Origin: Alphaproteobacteria bacterium
Lineage (GTDB): Bacteria; Pseudomonadota; Alphaproteobacteria; Micropepsales; Micropepsaceae
Direction of reading: 5' to 3'
Assembly: GCA_019508105.1 (NCBI GenBank)
Contig: JAEKMB010000275.1
Coordinates: 1 to 5,595 of the forward strand
Length of the DNA: 5,595 nucleotides
In this document: piece after piece, positions 4,904 to 5,595 of the stretch
Layout of the letters: every line of letters starts with the position of its first letter
How positions within the stretch are numbered: position 1 is the stretch's first letter
Position numbers and translations under genes: made by a program
Notes under the pieces: generated by a model
The model's input: the letters and a program-made list of their open reading frames with translations, nothing else
Told to the model about the DNA's origin: nothing
Databases searched by the model: none

Positions 4904-5595
4904 GGGGTTTTGGAAGGGCTTCTGGCGCAAAAAGGCCCAGATCAGGGCGAAAATCACCAAAGGCGTGACCAGGCCCAAGGCCACGACCCGGGGCGGGTTG
5001 TAGAGAGGGGCCAGCCAGGCGGCCAAAGGCAGGATCAGGGCCAAGGGGCGGGAACTTGTCGGCAGCGTCCGGACCGCCAGCATGGCAGCGATGGCCAGAA
5101 AGATCAGGTCATAGTTGGACACATGCGGGCTGGCCAGCAGGGCGGCGCACAGCAGCACAGCCAGCCGGCTCGGGTGGGTGCTCTGGAACGCGCGCCACAC
5201 CGCGGCAGCGGCGACCAACAACGCGATGCCCTGCCCCGCCAATGCAATCATTTTGGGCGCGCCCAGCAAGGTCAGACAGGTGGAGACGCTGTCATCCCAG
5301 CTATGACCCCAGTCGGTGCCGTTCATGCCCGCCACCACCTGCGGCTGGAGATAGACATTGAACCAGTCCAGCCATAGCGAGGGGCCGAACAGCGCGGCGC
5401 TGAGCAAGGTCAGCGCGACAACACTGATCATCATACCGGCCAAGGCCCTGCCCTGCCGCGCCGCAATCAGCGCCAGGGGTAGCAGCACAAAGAATTGCGG
5501 CTTGAGGATCACCACCCCCAGCAACGCACCGGCGAGCAGCGGCTTGCTTTCCAGCAAGGTCACACCGCCCAGCATCAGCGCCATCACCAGCACGG
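4886..5595 (-). CDS. Polytopic membrane protein, GT87/DUF2029-like glycosyltransferase (C-terminal part)
   Basis: The frame enters from the right window edge and ends at a TAG (4888-4886); about 236 residues are visible and the true start lies outside. The protein is strongly hydrophobic, with some seven or eight membrane segments (about 1-14, 19-45, 50-70, 118-134, 143-155, 160-175, 183-197 and 203-222) and a basic end, RQKPFQNPLQARV. The elements LLGVVILKPQFFVLLPLAL (24-42), LFGPSLWLDW (68-77) and SPHVSNYDLIFLA (155-167) resemble the KPQ and PH..YD regions of the GT87/DUF2029 family. In actinobacteria, members of that family use polyprenyl-phosphate mannose to extend cell-envelope glycans. 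The catalytic N-terminal acidic residues of such enzymes are not in the window, so substrate and activity are unknown. A link to the nearby uppS through polyprenyl carriers would be speculation. It may or may not be cotranscribed with rpsB. Confidence 0.75.
   Translation of the reverse strand, partial: VLVMALMLGGVTLLESKPLLAGALLGVVILKPQFFVLLPLALIAARQGRALAGMMISVVALTLLSAALFGPSLWLDWFNVYLQPQVVAGMNGTDWGHSWDDSVSTCLTLLGAPKMIALAGQGIALLVAAAAVWRAFQSTHPSRLAVLLCAALLASPHVSNYDLIFLAIAAMLAVRTLPTSSRPLALILPLAAWLAPLYNPPRVVALGLVTPLVIFALIWAFLRQKPFQNPLQARV
4888..4910 (-). terminator. Possible weak terminator at the end of the upstream gene
   Basis: The minus strand AAACCCCTTG (4910-4901), loop CAGG (4900-4897), CAAGGGTTT (4896-4888) forms a 9-bp stem with one bulged C. 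The right arm ends in TTT but is followed by AGGCCC, so there is no proper U tract. The opposite strand has the same arms followed by one extra T. The hairpin overlaps the final codons and stop of the membrane protein gene, and also the -35 box proposed for rpsB. It may reduce readthrough into rpsB, but the evidence is weak. Confidence 0.3.

Noticed and set aside
4012..4968. Plus-strand open frame of 318 codons opposite rpsB and its leader
   Set aside because: It is antisense to rpsB, which has clear family motifs and a ribosome binding site. The Gly/Asp/His-rich translation shows no recognisable domain and is typical of antisense frames in GC-rich genes.
1..5595. Mobile element, defence system, CRISPR or tRNA
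   Set aside because: No transposase, integrase, repeat array, cloverleaf tRNA or compositional break was seen. The only inverted repeats are the local hairpins listed.

Overview
This window holds a core housekeeping gene cluster. Every gene lies on the minus strand, so transcription runs from high to low coordinates: a membrane glycosyltransferase-like gene (cut by the window end), then rpsB, tsf, pyrH, frr, uppS, cdsA, and the first codons of one more gene at the left edge. The GC-rich sequence with strong GC preference at third codon positions, the gene order, and the Ala/Glu-rich tail on S2 suggest an alphaproteobacterium. The genus cannot be named from the sequence alone.

Layout from the right. 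Positions 5595-4886 encode the C-terminal part of a polytopic membrane protein resembling the GT87/DUF2029 family. Its stop codon overlaps a hairpin that may end its transcript. A candidate promoter follows (-10 TATAAG, 17-nt spacer), then a leader of about 100 nt with a strongly self-complementary fold, then rpsB with a textbook Shine-Dalgarno. The rpsB-tsf gap (57 nt) contains a very stable GC-rich hairpin just ahead of the tsf ribosome binding site. tsf and pyrH are 14 nt apart, and pyrH and frr 67 nt apart. The last genes are packed tightly: frr-uppS and uppS-cdsA are separated by 2 nt each, and cdsA overlaps the next start codon in an ATGA.

The cluster joins translation (ribosomal protein S2, EF-Ts, ribosome recycling factor), pyrimidine nucleotide supply (UMP kinase) and envelope lipid precursors (undecaprenyl diphosphate for peptidoglycan carriers, CDP-diacylglycerol for phospholipids). 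All six complete proteins have near-normal lengths and intact signature motifs. I see no mobile element, tRNA, rRNA, CRISPR array or foreign-looking segment, and no gene-free stretch over about 125 nt.

The genes are ordinary; the interest is in the non-coding parts. The best candidate for something undescribed is the rpsB leader, where a perfect 10-bp closing stem encloses two hairpins in a three-way-junction arrangement that starts a few bases after the predicted transcription start. It would fit an S2-autoregulated leader, but that function is inferred. Secondary points are the rpsB-tsf hairpin and the likely TTG start of uppS.
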